DNA from: Aquimarina spinulae | GTDB taxonomy: Bacteria; Bacteroidota; Bacteroidia; Flavobacteriales; Flavobacteriaceae | Direction: 5' to 3' | NCBI RefSeq assembly: GCF_943373825.1 | Contig: NZ_CALSBP010000002.1 | Coordinates: 1,601,501-1,665,500 of the forward strand | DNA length: 64,000 bases | Shown: positions 17,022-25,975 of the stretch, in pieces | Layout of the letters: every line of letters begins with the position of its first letter | Position numbering within the stretch: the stretch's first letter is position 1 | The notes under the pieces: generated by a model | The model's database searches: none | What the model saw: only the letters and a program-made list of their open reading frames with translations | What the model was told of the DNA's origin: nothing | Program-made: the position numbers and the translations under genes

Positions 17022-18485
17022 ATGACAAAATTACGGCCTATTATGTTTGTAGGAACAGGATCAGATGTTGGCAAAAGCATTCTTGTTACTGGTATTTGTA
17101 GACTATTGAAACAGAAAGGATATACTCCTGCTCCATTTAAAGCACAAAATATGTCGCTTAATAGTTTTGTAACTCCCGATGGATTAGAAATTGGGAGAGC
17201 ACAAGCTGTACAGGCCGAAGCATGTAAAATTGATTGCGCTACAGATATGAATCCCATCTTATTAAAGCCTTCTGGGGCAAATAAGTCTCAAATCGTTTTG
17301 CACGGCAAACCTATTGGTGATCAAACCATTAAAGAGTATTTTTTAGGAAATAATAAACAACAACTTTTTGAAGAAGCCAAAACCGCATTTCTTCGACTTC
17401 AGGAAAAATATAATCCTATTGTTTTAGAAGGAGCAGGAAGCATTAGCGAACTTAATCTAAAGCATCGCGATATTGTAAACATGCGTATGGCACAAGCAGC
17501 TGGTGCAGATGTATACCTTATTGCCGATATCGATAAAGGAGGAGTTTTTGCAAGTGTATATGGCTCAATAGCACTTCTCGAACCCTGGGAAAAGAAACTT
17601 TTGAAAGGAGTAATTATCAACAAATTTAGAGGAGATATTTCTTTATTTGAAGATGGAAAAAAGATGTTAGAAAAGCTAACCGGAATTCCCGTCTTAGGAG
17701 TTGTACCTTATGCCAATGACATTTATATTGAAGAAGAAGACTCTGTAGCTCTACAGAAAAAGGAGAAAACCGCAGTGAGTGGGTTAGTGAATATAGCTGT
17801 TGTACTATTACCTTATATTTCTAATTATACCGATTTTAATGTATTAGAAAAGGATACAAGAACACATCTCTTTTATTCTAATGATCCCAAAAGTATATCT
17901 GAAGCCGATATTATTATACTTCCGGGGAGTAAAAACACTATCCAGGATCTTATATTTCTTAGAGAAAAAGGCATTGCTAAAGTGATATTAGATGCACACA
18001 AATCACAAAAAAACATTATCGGTATTTGCGGTGGATATCAGATGCTAGGAAAAATGATAGAAGATCCCCTGGGAGTTGAAAGTGATATTAAAACGATTCC
18101 CGGATTAGGTATTTTACCTATAAAAACTCAATTAACTTCAGAAAAGACAACCACGCAATGTAACTTTACATTTAAAGCGTATCCTGAAACCATTTCGGGA
18201 TATGAAATCCATATGGGAGAAACTACGGTTGAAGGTCATCAACCCTTAAATTATATCGATGGCCAACCAGAAGGATATATCCAGGGGAATTGTTGGGGAA
18301 CCTATATTCATGGAATTTTGGATCACGCTACCGTAGTTGAAGATGTGTTACAAAATTTCACCAATACCAAAACATCTTTTGATTATGAAGCCTATAAAGA
18401 AGAAAATTATGATAAGTTAGCGGCTTTATTAGAAAAAAGTATTGATATCGATTCTATTATTTCTGAAATGCACATTATATCATGA
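17022..18485 (+). CDS. cobQ: Cobyric acid synthase
   Basis: This 487-residue enzyme (CobQ/CbiP) amidates adenosylcobyrinic acid a,c-diamide at positions b, d, e and g using glutamine and ATP. The N-terminal ATPase domain has FVGTGSDVGKS and KAQNMSLNS. The C-terminal glutaminase domain has the nucleophile Cys336 in ICGGYQMLG, YEIHMGET, and the His of YIHGILDH. It is first in a tight operon: its stop overlaps the start of the PLP enzyme gene (18482), followed by cbiB and a P-loop NTPase. Confidence 0.95.
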   Translation: MTKLRPIMFVGTGSDVGKSILVTGICRLLKQKGYTPAPFKAQNMSLNSFVTPDGLEIGRAQAVQAEACKIDCATDMNPILLKPSGANKSQIVLHGKPIGDQTIKEYFLGNNKQQLFEEAKTAFLRLQEKYNPIVLEGAGSISELNLKHRDIVNMRMAQAAGADVYLIADIDKGGVFASVYGSIALLEPWEKKLLKGVIINKFRGDISLFEDGKKMLEKLTGIPVLGVVPYANDIYIEEEDSVALQKKEKTAVSGLVNIAVVLLPYISNYTDFNVLEKDTRTHLFYSNDPKSISEADIIILPGSKNTIQDLIFLREKGIAKVILDAHKSQKNIIGICGGYQMLGKMIEDPLGVESDIKTIPGLGILPIKTQLTSEKTTTQCNFTFKAYPETISGYEIHMGETTVEGHQPLNYIDGQPEGYIQGNCWGTYIHGILDHATVVEDVLQNFTNTKTSFDYEAYKEENYDKLAALLEKSIDIDSIISEMHIIS

Positions 18486-19504
18486 TATACGGACACGGTG
18501 ATGACGGTTATCGTTATGCAATACCATTTAAAGCTAATTTTAGTTCTAATATTTGGCATGAAGGGACTTCAGAGCTATTACTTTCATATCTTAGAGAGCA
18601 ACTGCCTCTTATTGCTAATTACCCAACGCCTAGTGCAGACCTATTAACACAACAAGTAGCAGAGCACCATAGATTAAATTCATCACAAGTAGTAATAACT
18701 AACGGAGCTACAGAAGCTTTTTATAATATAACCCCTCTCTTTTCTGGTAAAAAAGCCGCTATAGGCATTCCTACCTTTTCTGAGTATGAAGATGCTTGTT
18801 TAAGGAGTGGCATGAAAATCAGGTACCTTGATCGTTCTGAAGCACTACATACATCTTTTGAAGAAGATCTCGTATTTCTTTGTAACCCTAACAATCCCAA
18901 TGGTTATAGCAATACGATTCTAGAAATAGAGAAATTAGTATCCGATTTCCCCGATACTACATTTGTTATCGACGAAGCCTACATCGAGTTTACCCATAAG
19001 ATCAGATCTTGTGTCGAGCTTCTCGAAAAATATACCAATCTCATTATTGTAAAATCGTTAACCAAATTATTCTCGATACCAGGATTACGGTTAGGATACA
19101 TGTTGTGTAGTACAGCAATAGGTGAAAAACTGCAGCATGCTAAAATACCATGGAATGTTAATACCATGGCAATTGAAGCAGGAAAATATATATTTAAAAA
19201 CTATAAGGCTTTATACCCGGATATGGCAACACTTCTAGGATATAGCAGTCAATTACAACAACAAATTGATACATTAGATGGATTTACTGTTACCCCATCA
19301 AATACTAATTATTTTGTAGTAAAACTAGAAACACCTAGTGCTCCTCTTCTCAAAGATTATTTAGCACATACCCATCAATTATTGATCAGAGATGCTTCAA
19401 ATTTTAGAGGTTTAGGTAGTCATTACATTCGTATTGCTAGTCAGAGTCCCGAGAAAAATGAACTATTAATTAATGCTTTACAGCAATGGAGTATGCTACA
19501 GTAA
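18482..19504 (+). CDS. cobD: L-threonine-O-3-phosphate decarboxylase-like PLP enzyme
   Basis: The 340-residue fold-type I aminotransferase-family protein opens with the GHGDDG motif typical of cobalamin CobD/CobC proteins. It has NGATEAFYNI, CNPNNPNG, VIDEAYIEF and the PLP lysine (Lys195) in SLTKLFSIPGLRLGY. CobD makes (R)-1-amino-2-propanol phosphate, the linker that CbiB attaches to cobyric acid. The family is close to histidinol-phosphate aminotransferase, but overlap with cobQ (4 bases) and cbiB (19 bases) supports the cobalamin role. Confidence 0.88.
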   Translation: MIYGHGDDGYRYAIPFKANFSSNIWHEGTSELLLSYLREQLPLIANYPTPSADLLTQQVAEHHRLNSSQVVITNGATEAFYNITPLFSGKKAAIGIPTFSEYEDACLRSGMKIRYLDRSEALHTSFEEDLVFLCNPNNPNGYSNTILEIEKLVSDFPDTTFVIDEAYIEFTHKIRSCVELLEKYTNLIIVKSLTKLFSIPGLRLGYMLCSTAIGEKLQHAKIPWNVNTMAIEAGKYIFKNYKALYPDMATLLGYSSQLQQQIDTLDGFTVTPSNTNYFVVKLETPSAPLLKDYLAHTHQLLIRDASNFRGLGSHYIRIASQSPEKNELLINALQQWSMLQ

Positions 19505-20412
19505 TCATTCCTTTAGTGATTGGGTATATTCTCGATTTGATATTCGGAGATCCCCGGTGGCTTCCTCATCCTATACGATTATTCGGAAATAGTATTGCTT
19601 TTGGTGAAAAAAAACTAAACACAAACCCTTTTGCTTTTATAAAGGGAATGGTGCTTACCATTGGATTACTCGCAAGCACAATTACATTCTTTTATTATGT
19701 TCAAAAACTCATTTCTCCATATATCATTACCTATTATACGTTCACCTCTGTATTTGTGTTCTACGCCTTAGCAAATAAAAGTTTAATAGATGAAGGCCGA
19801 GCTGTTTTTACAGCTTTACAAGAAGGAATAGAGCAAGGTAGAAAACGACTATCATGGATTGTGGGTCGGGAAACAGACCAATTAAATCCACAACAAATAA
19901 AAACAGCGGTATTCGAAACATTATCAGAGAATCTTAGTGATGGAGTTATTGCTCCTCTTTTCTACTATGCATTATTTGGAGTGGCCGGTGCTATGGGATA
20001 CAAAATGATCAATACTCTTGATTCTATGATTGGTTACAAAAATGATAGGTATATAAATTTTGGGAAATTTGCTGCAAAACTAGACGATGTGGTTAACTAT
20101 ATCCCGGCTAGAATTACGGCATTCTTAATGTTACTGGTAACTGGCAAACTTCATAAAATCTCTTTTGTAGTGAAATATGGTAAACAACATTCCAGTCCTA
20201 ATGCCGGATATCCCGAAGCTGCGCTGGCTGCGATTCTGGATTGTAAATTTGGCGGACCTAATTACTATCACGGAAAACTAATTGAAAAACCTTTTATAGG
20301 AACAAATGATCGAATCCTGAAAGATCAGGAAATAAAAACGGTAGCAAGGATCAATCAAAAAGTAACCTTTACATTTGTCCTTTTAATTTGTGTGGTTTAC
20401 TATTTTTTATAA
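19486..20412 (+). CDS. cbiB: Adenosylcobinamide-phosphate synthase
   Basis: The 308-residue integral membrane protein joins aminopropanol phosphate (from CobD) to adenosylcobyric acid. Signature segments are DLIFGDPRWLPHPIRLFG at the N-terminus, ETLSENLSDGVIAPLFYY and NTLDSMIGYKND in the middle, and HSSPNAGYPEAALAAILDC later. Several membrane helices are visible. It overlaps the end of the cobD-like gene and shares one base with the start of the next gene (TAATG at 20410-20414). Confidence 0.95.
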   Translation: MEYATVIIPLVIGYILDLIFGDPRWLPHPIRLFGNSIAFGEKKLNTNPFAFIKGMVLTIGLLASTITFFYYVQKLISPYIITYYTFTSVFVFYALANKSLIDEGRAVFTALQEGIEQGRKRLSWIVGRETDQLNPQQIKTAVFETLSENLSDGVIAPLFYYALFGVAGAMGYKMINTLDSMIGYKNDRYINFGKFAAKLDDVVNYIPARITAFLMLLVTGKLHKISFVVKYGKQHSSPNAGYPEAALAAILDCKFGGPNYYHGKLIEKPFIGTNDRILKDQEIKTVARINQKVTFTFVLLICVVYYFL

Positions 20413-20936
20413 TGCCCAAAAGATATATCATTACCGGAGCACCGGGAACCGGAAAAACAAGTTTAATCCAGGCTTTACAAGCTAATGGATATCAATGCTT
20501 TTCTGAAATTTCTAGAAAAATAATACTTGAACAACAACAAATAAAAAGTGACAAAACTCCTTGGGGAGACCTTCCTGCATTTGCTAATTTAGTATATCAA
20601 GAAACGATTAGAGAACTACAGCTTCCTATTGAAAAAAATATATTTGTAGATCGAGGACTGCCTGATATTATTGCCTATCTAAAAGCCAAATCTCATCCTA
20701 TTCCAAAACACCTGTTGGACTTTCCGTTCAAAACACATTATGCGTCTACTGTATTTTTAATGTCTCCCTGGGAAGAAATCTATATCAATGATCCTCAACG
20801 TCTTCAATCTTATCAGGAAGCATTACATATTCATAAGCATCTTATAGAAGTCTACCAAAACTTCAATTTTACAATAGAGGTAGTACCTAAAACAACTTTA
20901 ACAAAACGTGTGGATTTTATCCAATCATTTATTTAG
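20412..20936 (+). CDS. Small P-loop NTPase/kinase-like protein after cbiB
   Basis: From ATG 20412 the product is 174 residues with a Walker A near the N-terminus (ITGAPGTGKTSL). It has a FVDRGLPDIIAYL segment like the Asp of nucleotide/kinase folds and a C-terminal helical lid. It resembles the AAA_28/NadR-kinase-like ATPase group. CobU, the cobinamide kinase/guanylyltransferase that should act next, is not seen in the window. This protein lacks the CobU signature GGARSGKS, so replacement of CobU is only a speculation from position. The start codon overlaps the cbiB stop. Confidence 0.75.
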   Translation: MPKRYIITGAPGTGKTSLIQALQANGYQCFSEISRKIILEQQQIKSDKTPWGDLPAFANLVYQETIRELQLPIEKNIFVDRGLPDIIAYLKAKSHPIPKHLLDFPFKTHYASTVFLMSPWEEIYINDPQRLQSYQEALHIHKHLIEVYQNFNFTIEVVPKTTLTKRVDFIQSFI

Positions 20937-21096
20937 AACTCGTTTGGACTTTATAAATTAAAGCGAAAATTAGCAATTTTGTATTTGAAAGAAGGCTTTT
21001 TTGAGTTGCATAGCAGAGCTATGGAAGGAAGAAAAGGCAAAAAACAGATGCAAAAGAGCATTTTTTTAGCAAATTGAAAAAGTTTAAATGAGTTCT
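20935..21096. repeat. MITE-like element with 17-bp imperfect terminal inverted repeats
   Basis: AGAACTCGTTTGGACTT (20935-20951) and AAGTTTAAATGAGTTCT (21080-21096) are inverted copies matching at 14 of 17 positions. The interior has a central hairpin (CATAGC AGA GCTATG) and no ORF. The element begins inside the stop codon of the P-loop NTPase gene and ends just before the promoter of the first cobalamin riboswitch. I recall similar elements between flavobacterial genes, but no search was made. Confidence 0.55.
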
Positions 21097-21109
21097 TAAA
21101 CAAAAAAAG

Positions 21110-21321
21110 TATCTTCGCTGCTGATTTACGGTTCTTTTGGAAGCAAAAGATGAAAAGGGAATTTGGTGAAAATCCAAAACTGTTCCCGCAACTGTAATAC
21201 ATATCTAAAATTATGATCTATATGCCACTGTAGTACAACTATGGGAAGGCGATCATAATTGTGTAAAGTCAGGAGACCTGCCATAAATCAAAATATACTA
21301 TTAACTCTCGGGTAAAGAGTT
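21110..21321 (+). promoter_or_regulatory. Cobalamin riboswitch 1 with promoter and 3' hairpin
   Basis: The conserved cobalamin riboswitch core is clear: AGGGAATTTGGTG near 21156-21168, CTGTTCCCGCAACTGTAA near 21180-21197, TATGGGAAGG near 21240, and the B12 box AGTCAGGAGACCTGCCAT at 21267-21284. A hairpin follows (AACTCT 21303-21308 with AGAGTT 21316-21321, loop CGGGTAA). This hairpin is repeated in riboswitch 2, so it may be the loop-loop partner of the aptamer. TATCTTCG at 21110-21117 is a near-consensus -7 box. It controls the operon starting at 21400, which should be repressed by cobalamin. Confidence 0.93.
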
Positions 21322-21328
21322 GGTCTTG

Positions 21329-21365
21329 AATAGCTTTATGGATGTACATAAAGTATTCCTATTTT
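21329..21365 (+). terminator. Terminator-like hairpin downstream of riboswitch 1
   Basis: AATAGCTTTATG (21329-21340) pairs with CATAAAGTATT (21347-21357) with one bulged G. It is followed by CCTATTTTT. It is a candidate transcription-termination platform of the riboswitch. Confidence 0.5.
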
Positions 21366-21399
21366 TGACTTCTCTTCCTGTTTTTAATTTCTTTTAATT

Positions 21400-22221
21400 A
21401 TGGGAAAAAATCTAAGTAAAGTAAACACCACCTTTCAATTTTGTGATGGAGGGTCTTGCAAAAAAGCAAAAGGTGAGATCGCTATACGTGAAGCCAGAGC
21501 ATATCTTCGTAACAAAGGGCTTTGGGACGCTACTCATACTATTAAAACAAGATGTAATGGTCGCTGCGAAGATGCACCAACCTGGATTGTACAACCAGGT
21601 AACTATTGGTATAAAAACTTAACTCCCGATAAAGCCGTTTCAATTCTAAAATCCCATTTAGAAGAAGATCAACCTGTCGAAGAGTACTTATTATATAAAG
21701 AAGGGTGGTCGGTCTTACTAACCGAAAATGAAAAAACCATTGCTCCTATTACTTTTAAAGATAAAACAGATACAGAATTGGGAGAAGCCTTAGTAGCCCG
21801 ATCTTTTGCCTCTGATCAACACCTTTATCCTTTATTTAAGTACTTATTTCAAGAACCTAAACCTATTGCTGTGCAACAATACGATGCAGCTTCAATTGAA
21901 ATAAAATCGTCTCACCTGGTAGATTACACCGATGATTATGAAGTCAAAATTACCGGAGAAGACCTTCAGTTACAATTAACTATTGCTGGAATCCCTAAAG
22001 ACATTTCAGATGAGATAGCCGATCGTAAAGTAAGTGTGGCAGAGGTGATCTGGCTTAAAAAATCTACTATCTTTACCAAGGCAATACGTCTGAAAAATAA
22101 AAAAGGAAAACACCTGGTAACATTTTGGATAAAAGAAGAGGATACAGTGACCTGGGAGCATATTCTTACTGTTTATCTAGGGATGTCACCAAATCATATT
22201 AGAATCAGTGAAGAAGTCTAA
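21400..22221 (+). CDS. 2Fe-2S thioredoxin-like ferredoxin domain protein under B12 control
   Basis: The N-terminal ~90 residues form a thioredoxin-like 2Fe-2S ferredoxin. Cys ligands are in FCDGGSCKKAKG and TRCNGRCEDAP, followed by WIVQPGNYWYKNLTP. The rest (about residues 90-273) contains a second mixed alpha/beta region without a recognised motif. It is the first gene behind cobalamin riboswitch 1 and overlaps the next start, so it belongs to cobalamin metabolism. Donating electrons for cobalt reduction or ring chemistry is an inference; no catalytic assignment can be made. Confidence 0.78.
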   Translation: MGKNLSKVNTTFQFCDGGSCKKAKGEIAIREARAYLRNKGLWDATHTIKTRCNGRCEDAPTWIVQPGNYWYKNLTPDKAVSILKSHLEEDQPVEEYLLYKEGWSVLLTENEKTIAPITFKDKTDTELGEALVARSFASDQHLYPLFKYLFQEPKPIAVQQYDAASIEIKSSHLVDYTDDYEVKITGEDLQLQLTIAGIPKDISDEIADRKVSVAEVIWLKKSTIFTKAIRLKNKKGKHLVTFWIKEEDTVTWEHILTVYLGMSPNHIRISEEV

Positions 22222-23023
22222 ACACATAAGCATATTAGGTTGTGGATGGTTAGGATTACCATTGGCAATAGATCGAATTGCCAACGGAGATACGGTAAAA
22301 GGGTCTACCACTACAGAAAGTAAAATCGACAAGCTAAAAGCCGAAGGGATTATACCTCATCTTTTTACACTTGGGAAGTCTTCAGAAAAAGAATATATAG
22401 ATTTTGTATCCGGAAGCGAAATTGTCATTATCAATTTTCCTCCTAAACGAATCTCTAATATTATAGAAATATACCAAGACCAAATAAAAAGTATACTTCC
22501 CTTTATTTCTGAAATTCAAAAAATAATCTTTATCAGCTCTACCTCGGTATATCAAAATACTAATGGAGAGGTAACTGAAACATTGAATATTGAACCAGAA
22601 AAAGAATCAGGAAAGGCAGTTGCTGCTGTAGAGCGACTATTGCAAGAACAATTTGAAAATAGAGTGAGCATTATTCGACTATCTGGTCTTATTGGTGATG
22701 ATCGATTACCAGGTCGATTTCTTGCTAATAAAAAAGAAGTGCAAAATGGAGATGTTCCTATTAATGTAATCCATAGAGAGGATTGTATTGGATTAATTAA
22801 TGCAGTTATAGAAAAAGAAGCCTGGGGAGAAATTATAAATGGTTGTGCAGACCAACATCCCATACGAAAAGAATACTATACGCTTGCTGCCCAAAAAATT
22901 GGACTTACCCCTCCTACTTTTATCAAGCAAGAAAAGCAAGCCTATAAGATTATCTCTAATACCAAAAGCAAAACACTTTTAGGGTATTCTTATATCTATC
23001 CCGATCCCTTAAAATTGATTTGA
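22208..23023 (+). CDS. NAD(P)-binding extended-SDR-like protein (YeeZ-like)
   Basis: The 271-residue Rossmann protein has a dinucleotide-binding ILGCGWLGLPLA at the N-terminus. It also has IINFPPKR and an SDR-type IFISSTSVYQN segment. The GTG start at 22208 overlaps the end of the ferredoxin gene by 14 bases, which argues for translational coupling. The family resembles YeeZ-type NAD-dependent epimerase-like proteins with no firm substrate. Its place in a B12-riboswitch operon just before cobA suggests a redox or accessory role in corrinoid or siroheme metabolism (inference). Confidence 0.75.
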   Translation: MKKSKHISILGCGWLGLPLAIDRIANGDTVKGSTTTESKIDKLKAEGIIPHLFTLGKSSEKEYIDFVSGSEIVIINFPPKRISNIIEIYQDQIKSILPFISEIQKIIFISSTSVYQNTNGEVTETLNIEPEKESGKAVAAVERLLQEQFENRVSIIRLSGLIGDDRLPGRFLANKKEVQNGDVPINVIHREDCIGLINAVIEKEAWGEIINGCADQHPIRKEYYTLAAQKIGLTPPTFIKQEKQAYKIISNTKSKTLLGYSYIYPDPLKLI

Positions 23024-23025
23024 TC

Positions 23026-23748
23026 ATGAATATTGTAGCCATAGTAGGTGCTGGTCCCGGAGACCCAGAATTATTAACTGTAAAAGCATCTCGCTTTATC
23101 AAAGAAGCAGATGTGATCCTTCATGATAATCTCGTTTCAGATGCTATTTTAGCGATTAATACAACTGGAGAAAAAGTATATGTAGGGCGTAAATTTGGAG
23201 ATACTTCTGATCAAATAGAACGCCAGCAAAAGATCAATGAATTACTTTGTGCTCATTACCAAAAAGGCAAAAAAGTAGTACGTCTTAAATCTGGTGATCC
23301 CTATGTCTACGGAAGAGCGGCTGAGGAAGCACGATATTTAACCAAAAAAAATGTTCCTTTTGAGGTAATTCCCGGTATTTCTGCAGCACTGGCAGCAGCA
23401 AATATTTTTAATATTCCCATTACCGAAAGAAATAAATCCAATGCCATGCTGATATGCACGGCACATACAGCTGATTATTCTTTTGAGCAACTCACTGGGA
23501 TTGCACATATGCTTAAAGCCGGAAATACCATCTCAATATATATGGGACTTAAAAGTCTGCATAGGATTATCCCTAAGCTTTTAGAAGTTTGCGAAGACGA
23601 TACTATCCCTGTTAACGCAGCCTCTAATGTATCGCGATCTAATCAGGAAATTATAACAGGCACGCTAGGTACTATACAGGAACAGATTAAAAACAGTACA
23701 TTGCAAATGCCTGTAGTGTTATTAATCGGAGCACATCCAATTCGGTAA
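23026..23748 (+). CDS. cobA: Uroporphyrinogen-III C-methyltransferase (SUMT)
   Basis: CobA methylates uroporphyrinogen III at C2 and C7 to precorrin-2, the branch to cobalamin and siroheme. The tetrapyrrole methylase fold is shown by VGAGPGDPELLTVKA, VILHDNLVS, VVRLKSGDPYVYGRAAEEA, VIPGISAALAAA and PITERN. The ATG at 23026 is preferred over a TTG two codons earlier. It follows the SDR stop by two bases. At about 240 residues it is the single-domain form without a CysG reductase part. Confidence 0.94.
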   Translation: MNIVAIVGAGPGDPELLTVKASRFIKEADVILHDNLVSDAILAINTTGEKVYVGRKFGDTSDQIERQQKINELLCAHYQKGKKVVRLKSGDPYVYGRAAEEARYLTKKNVPFEVIPGISAALAAANIFNIPITERNKSNAMLICTAHTADYSFEQLTGIAHMLKAGNTISIYMGLKSLHRIIPKLLEVCEDDTIPVNAASNVSRSNQEIITGTLGTIQEQIKNSTLQMPVVLLIGAHPIR

Positions 23749-23911
23749 ATTAATGTTTGTCAATCAGAGCATTTTTTATTCATAAAACAATATTGATAAC
23801 TGTAGATATAAACAAAAACAATGAAATGAGCCATAACAATTGAGTTGATACCAACCGAGATGTTCAATGGCGAATTCCATCTGACAACTAAAAAACAATA
23901 AAAAAGAACAG

Positions 23912-24850
23912 ATGAAAGAAGGAATATTACTTTGTGGACACGGTAGTCGTAGAGAAGCTGCCATTACTTCTTTTAAACGGCTGGTAAGTATCCTAAAAGA
24001 ACGTTATGAGAATGACTATGAAGTAGATTATGGGTTTTTAGAATTTAATCACCCTACTTATGAAGCTGCAGTAGAGCGTATGTACCTTAATGGAATCCGA
24101 AAAATATATGCGCTTCCGGTTATTTTATTTGCCGGATCTCATGCCAAAAATGATATCCCTTATGAATTGAACACCATTCAAAGTTATCATGAAGATCTAA
24201 CCATTGCTATGGGAAAGCATATTGGTGTCAATTCCTTTTTGTTAGATCTTGCAGTAAAGCGAATCGAAGAGACAGAGGCTACCCTATCTAAACTAGATCG
24301 AAAAGAAACCTGCCTGGTGGTTGTGGGCAGAGGGACAACTGACCCCGATGCCAATAGCGATGTATGTAAGCTAACCAGTATGCTCTGGGAAGGAATGGGA
24401 TATGGATTTGCTACCACAGCATACAGCGGAACAGCCTATCCCAAAGTTGATGAATCGTTACAAATGATTGAAAAATTAGGATTTAAACGAACAATCGTTA
24501 TTCCTTTTTTCTTTTTTACAGGAGTATTACTAGAACGTATTTATGGTCATGTTACCGATATAAATACATCTTCTACCCTAGAATATATCTATACAGATCC
24601 TTTTGGTACCGATGAATTATTGATGAAAGCTTTTGATGAACGCTTAGAAGAAGCTAAAACAGGTACTGCTCATATGAACTGCCAACTTTGTAAATATCGA
24701 AAGCAAGTAGTAGGGTTCGAGCAGGATTATGGTAAAGAACAAGTTGGACATCATCTAAACGTAAAAGGTATTCTTTTTGAAGAAGATGAAAAACCAGGTG
24801 AAGTAAAAAACTCGTTAGGTAGTAAAATCAAGAAGGTATTAGGGATTTAG
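23912..24850 (+). CDS. cbiX: Sirohydrochlorin cobaltochelatase, two-domain form
   Basis: CbiX inserts Co2+ into sirohydrochlorin, the first committed step of the early-cobalt pathway. The 312 residues hold two chelatase half-domains. Catalytic-type His10 is in LLCGHGSR and His77 in LFAGSHAKNDIP. The second half starts near VVVGRGTTDPDAN. A C-terminal MNCQLCKYR motif supplies two Cys, as in CbiX proteins with a metal or Fe-S binding tail. About 160 non-coding bases separate it from cobA, so it may be in the same riboswitch operon or have its own promoter. Confidence 0.92.
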   Translation: MKEGILLCGHGSRREAAITSFKRLVSILKERYENDYEVDYGFLEFNHPTYEAAVERMYLNGIRKIYALPVILFAGSHAKNDIPYELNTIQSYHEDLTIAMGKHIGVNSFLLDLAVKRIEETEATLSKLDRKETCLVVVGRGTTDPDANSDVCKLTSMLWEGMGYGFATTAYSGTAYPKVDESLQMIEKLGFKRTIVIPFFFFTGVLLERIYGHVTDINTSSTLEYIYTDPFGTDELLMKAFDERLEEAKTGTAHMNCQLCKYRKQVVGFEQDYGKEQVGHHLNVKGILFEEDEKPGEVKNSLGSKIKKVLGI

Positions 24851-25197
24851 ATTTTTGAAATTCTTATTCCTTTAATCTCGGTAAAAATAGGATTCCGAGC
24901 TTAGCACACATACAATACAAGCCTTATAGAATAGCATTAATTCGCTTTTACTAAGCCATTCTATGTGCGCTGGTATTGTGCCTAGACGATTTCATTCACT
25001 TTTTACTTCTTCCTAAAACCCCATACCTTATTAGACACTAATTATCAGTAGTATAAACAAAAAAAACTTCCCCTATACATTTATTAGTATATATAATCAT
25101 GGTTTTATACATGTTATAAAAATATTTGTAATATATAATTTGTTAGTTAAGACTAACTTTTTTAGTTTTATATAGCTAATAAATTATATATTTACAC
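24851..25197. other. Intergenic region between cbiX and the sodB-linked small ORF
   Basis: No gene is seen. An imperfect inverted repeat (TAGAATAGC with GCCATTCTA) around 24927-24974 could form a hairpin after cbiX. GTTAGT (25142-25147) and ACTAAC (25152-25157) form a 6-bp inverted repeat around TAAG, 40-55 bases before the small ORF, and may be an operator. Confidence 0.4.
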
Positions 25198-25374
25198 ATG
25201 GACTACGTTATTGAACTATTAGAAATGAAGAAACGGCAGTTAAACCGTGAAGTCATGAATCAAAATCTTCTGCAGAAAGATATTAGAAAAGGAATTTCAG
25301 AATTATCAAAAATCACAGAAATAACCAAAGCAATAAAGGTTTTAAAATCAAAAAGATACAAATACAAAAACTAA
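25198..25374 (+). CDS. 58-residue basic helical protein upstream of sodB
   Basis: ATG at 25198 opens a 58-codon frame ending TAA at 25372-25374, only three bases before the superoxide dismutase start. The product is predicted to be helical, perhaps a short coiled coil (VIELLEMKKRQLNREVMN). It has a lysine-rich end (KSKRYKYKN) and no signal peptide. Tight spacing suggests co-expression with sodB. The function is unknown. Confidence 0.6.
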   Translation: MDYVIELLEMKKRQLNREVMNQNLLQKDIRKGISELSKITEITKAIKVLKSKRYKYKN

Positions 25375-25377
25375 AAC

Positions 25378-25974
25378 ATGAAGATCACACAACAATTACC
25401 AGGCCTACCGTATGATAAAAAATCACTTGAACCCATAATCACAGAAGAAACTTTTGATTACCATTACGGAAAACATCATGCAGCTTATGTGAACAATTTA
25501 AACACATTGATAAAAGACACTCCACTAGTAGACGTCACGATACAAGAAATAATTCAATACGGGTTTCAACATAATGACACTCTTCTTTTCAATAATGCTG
25601 CTCAACATTGGAATCATAGTTTTTTCTGGCATTGTTTATCTCCAGATGAAGGAAAAAAACCACATGGGAAGATCAAAAAACTTATCGAAAGAGATTTTGG
25701 GACATTCGAAAAATTTAAAAAGCAATTCTCTACCAGTGCCATTAAATTATTTGGTGCAGGCTGGACCTGGCTTGTGCAAAGCCAGGAAGGGAAATTAGAA
25801 ATTTTATCATTGAAAGATGCTCAAACACCCATAATTGAAAATAAAACTCCTATCCTAACACTTGATGTATGGGAACATGCTTATTATATAGATTATCGTA
25901 ATGCACGTCCAAAATTCGTAGAGGTTTTTTGGGAGGTTGTAAACTGGAGTTTTGCTAATGAAAATCTAAAATAA
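25378..25974 (+). CDS. sodB: Superoxide dismutase, iron-type
   Basis: The 198-residue Fe/Mn-family enzyme dismutates superoxide to peroxide and oxygen in the cytoplasm. Metal ligands are His29 in DYHYGKHH, a His in QHWNHSFFW, and Asp and His in DVWEHAYYIDY. The NNAAQHWNH segment, with Gln, is the pattern I associate with iron-type enzymes. The tract FGAGWTWLV is also typical. It lies between a small basic ORF and a TPR-like gene that starts one base after its stop. Confidence 0.93.
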   Translation: MKITQQLPGLPYDKKSLEPIITEETFDYHYGKHHAAYVNNLNTLIKDTPLVDVTIQEIIQYGFQHNDTLLFNNAAQHWNHSFFWHCLSPDEGKKPHGKIKKLIERDFGTFEKFKKQFSTSAIKLFGAGWTWLVQSQEGKLEILSLKDAQTPIIENKTPILTLDVWEHAYYIDYRNARPKFVEVFWEVVNWSFANENLK

Positions 25975-25975
25975 G

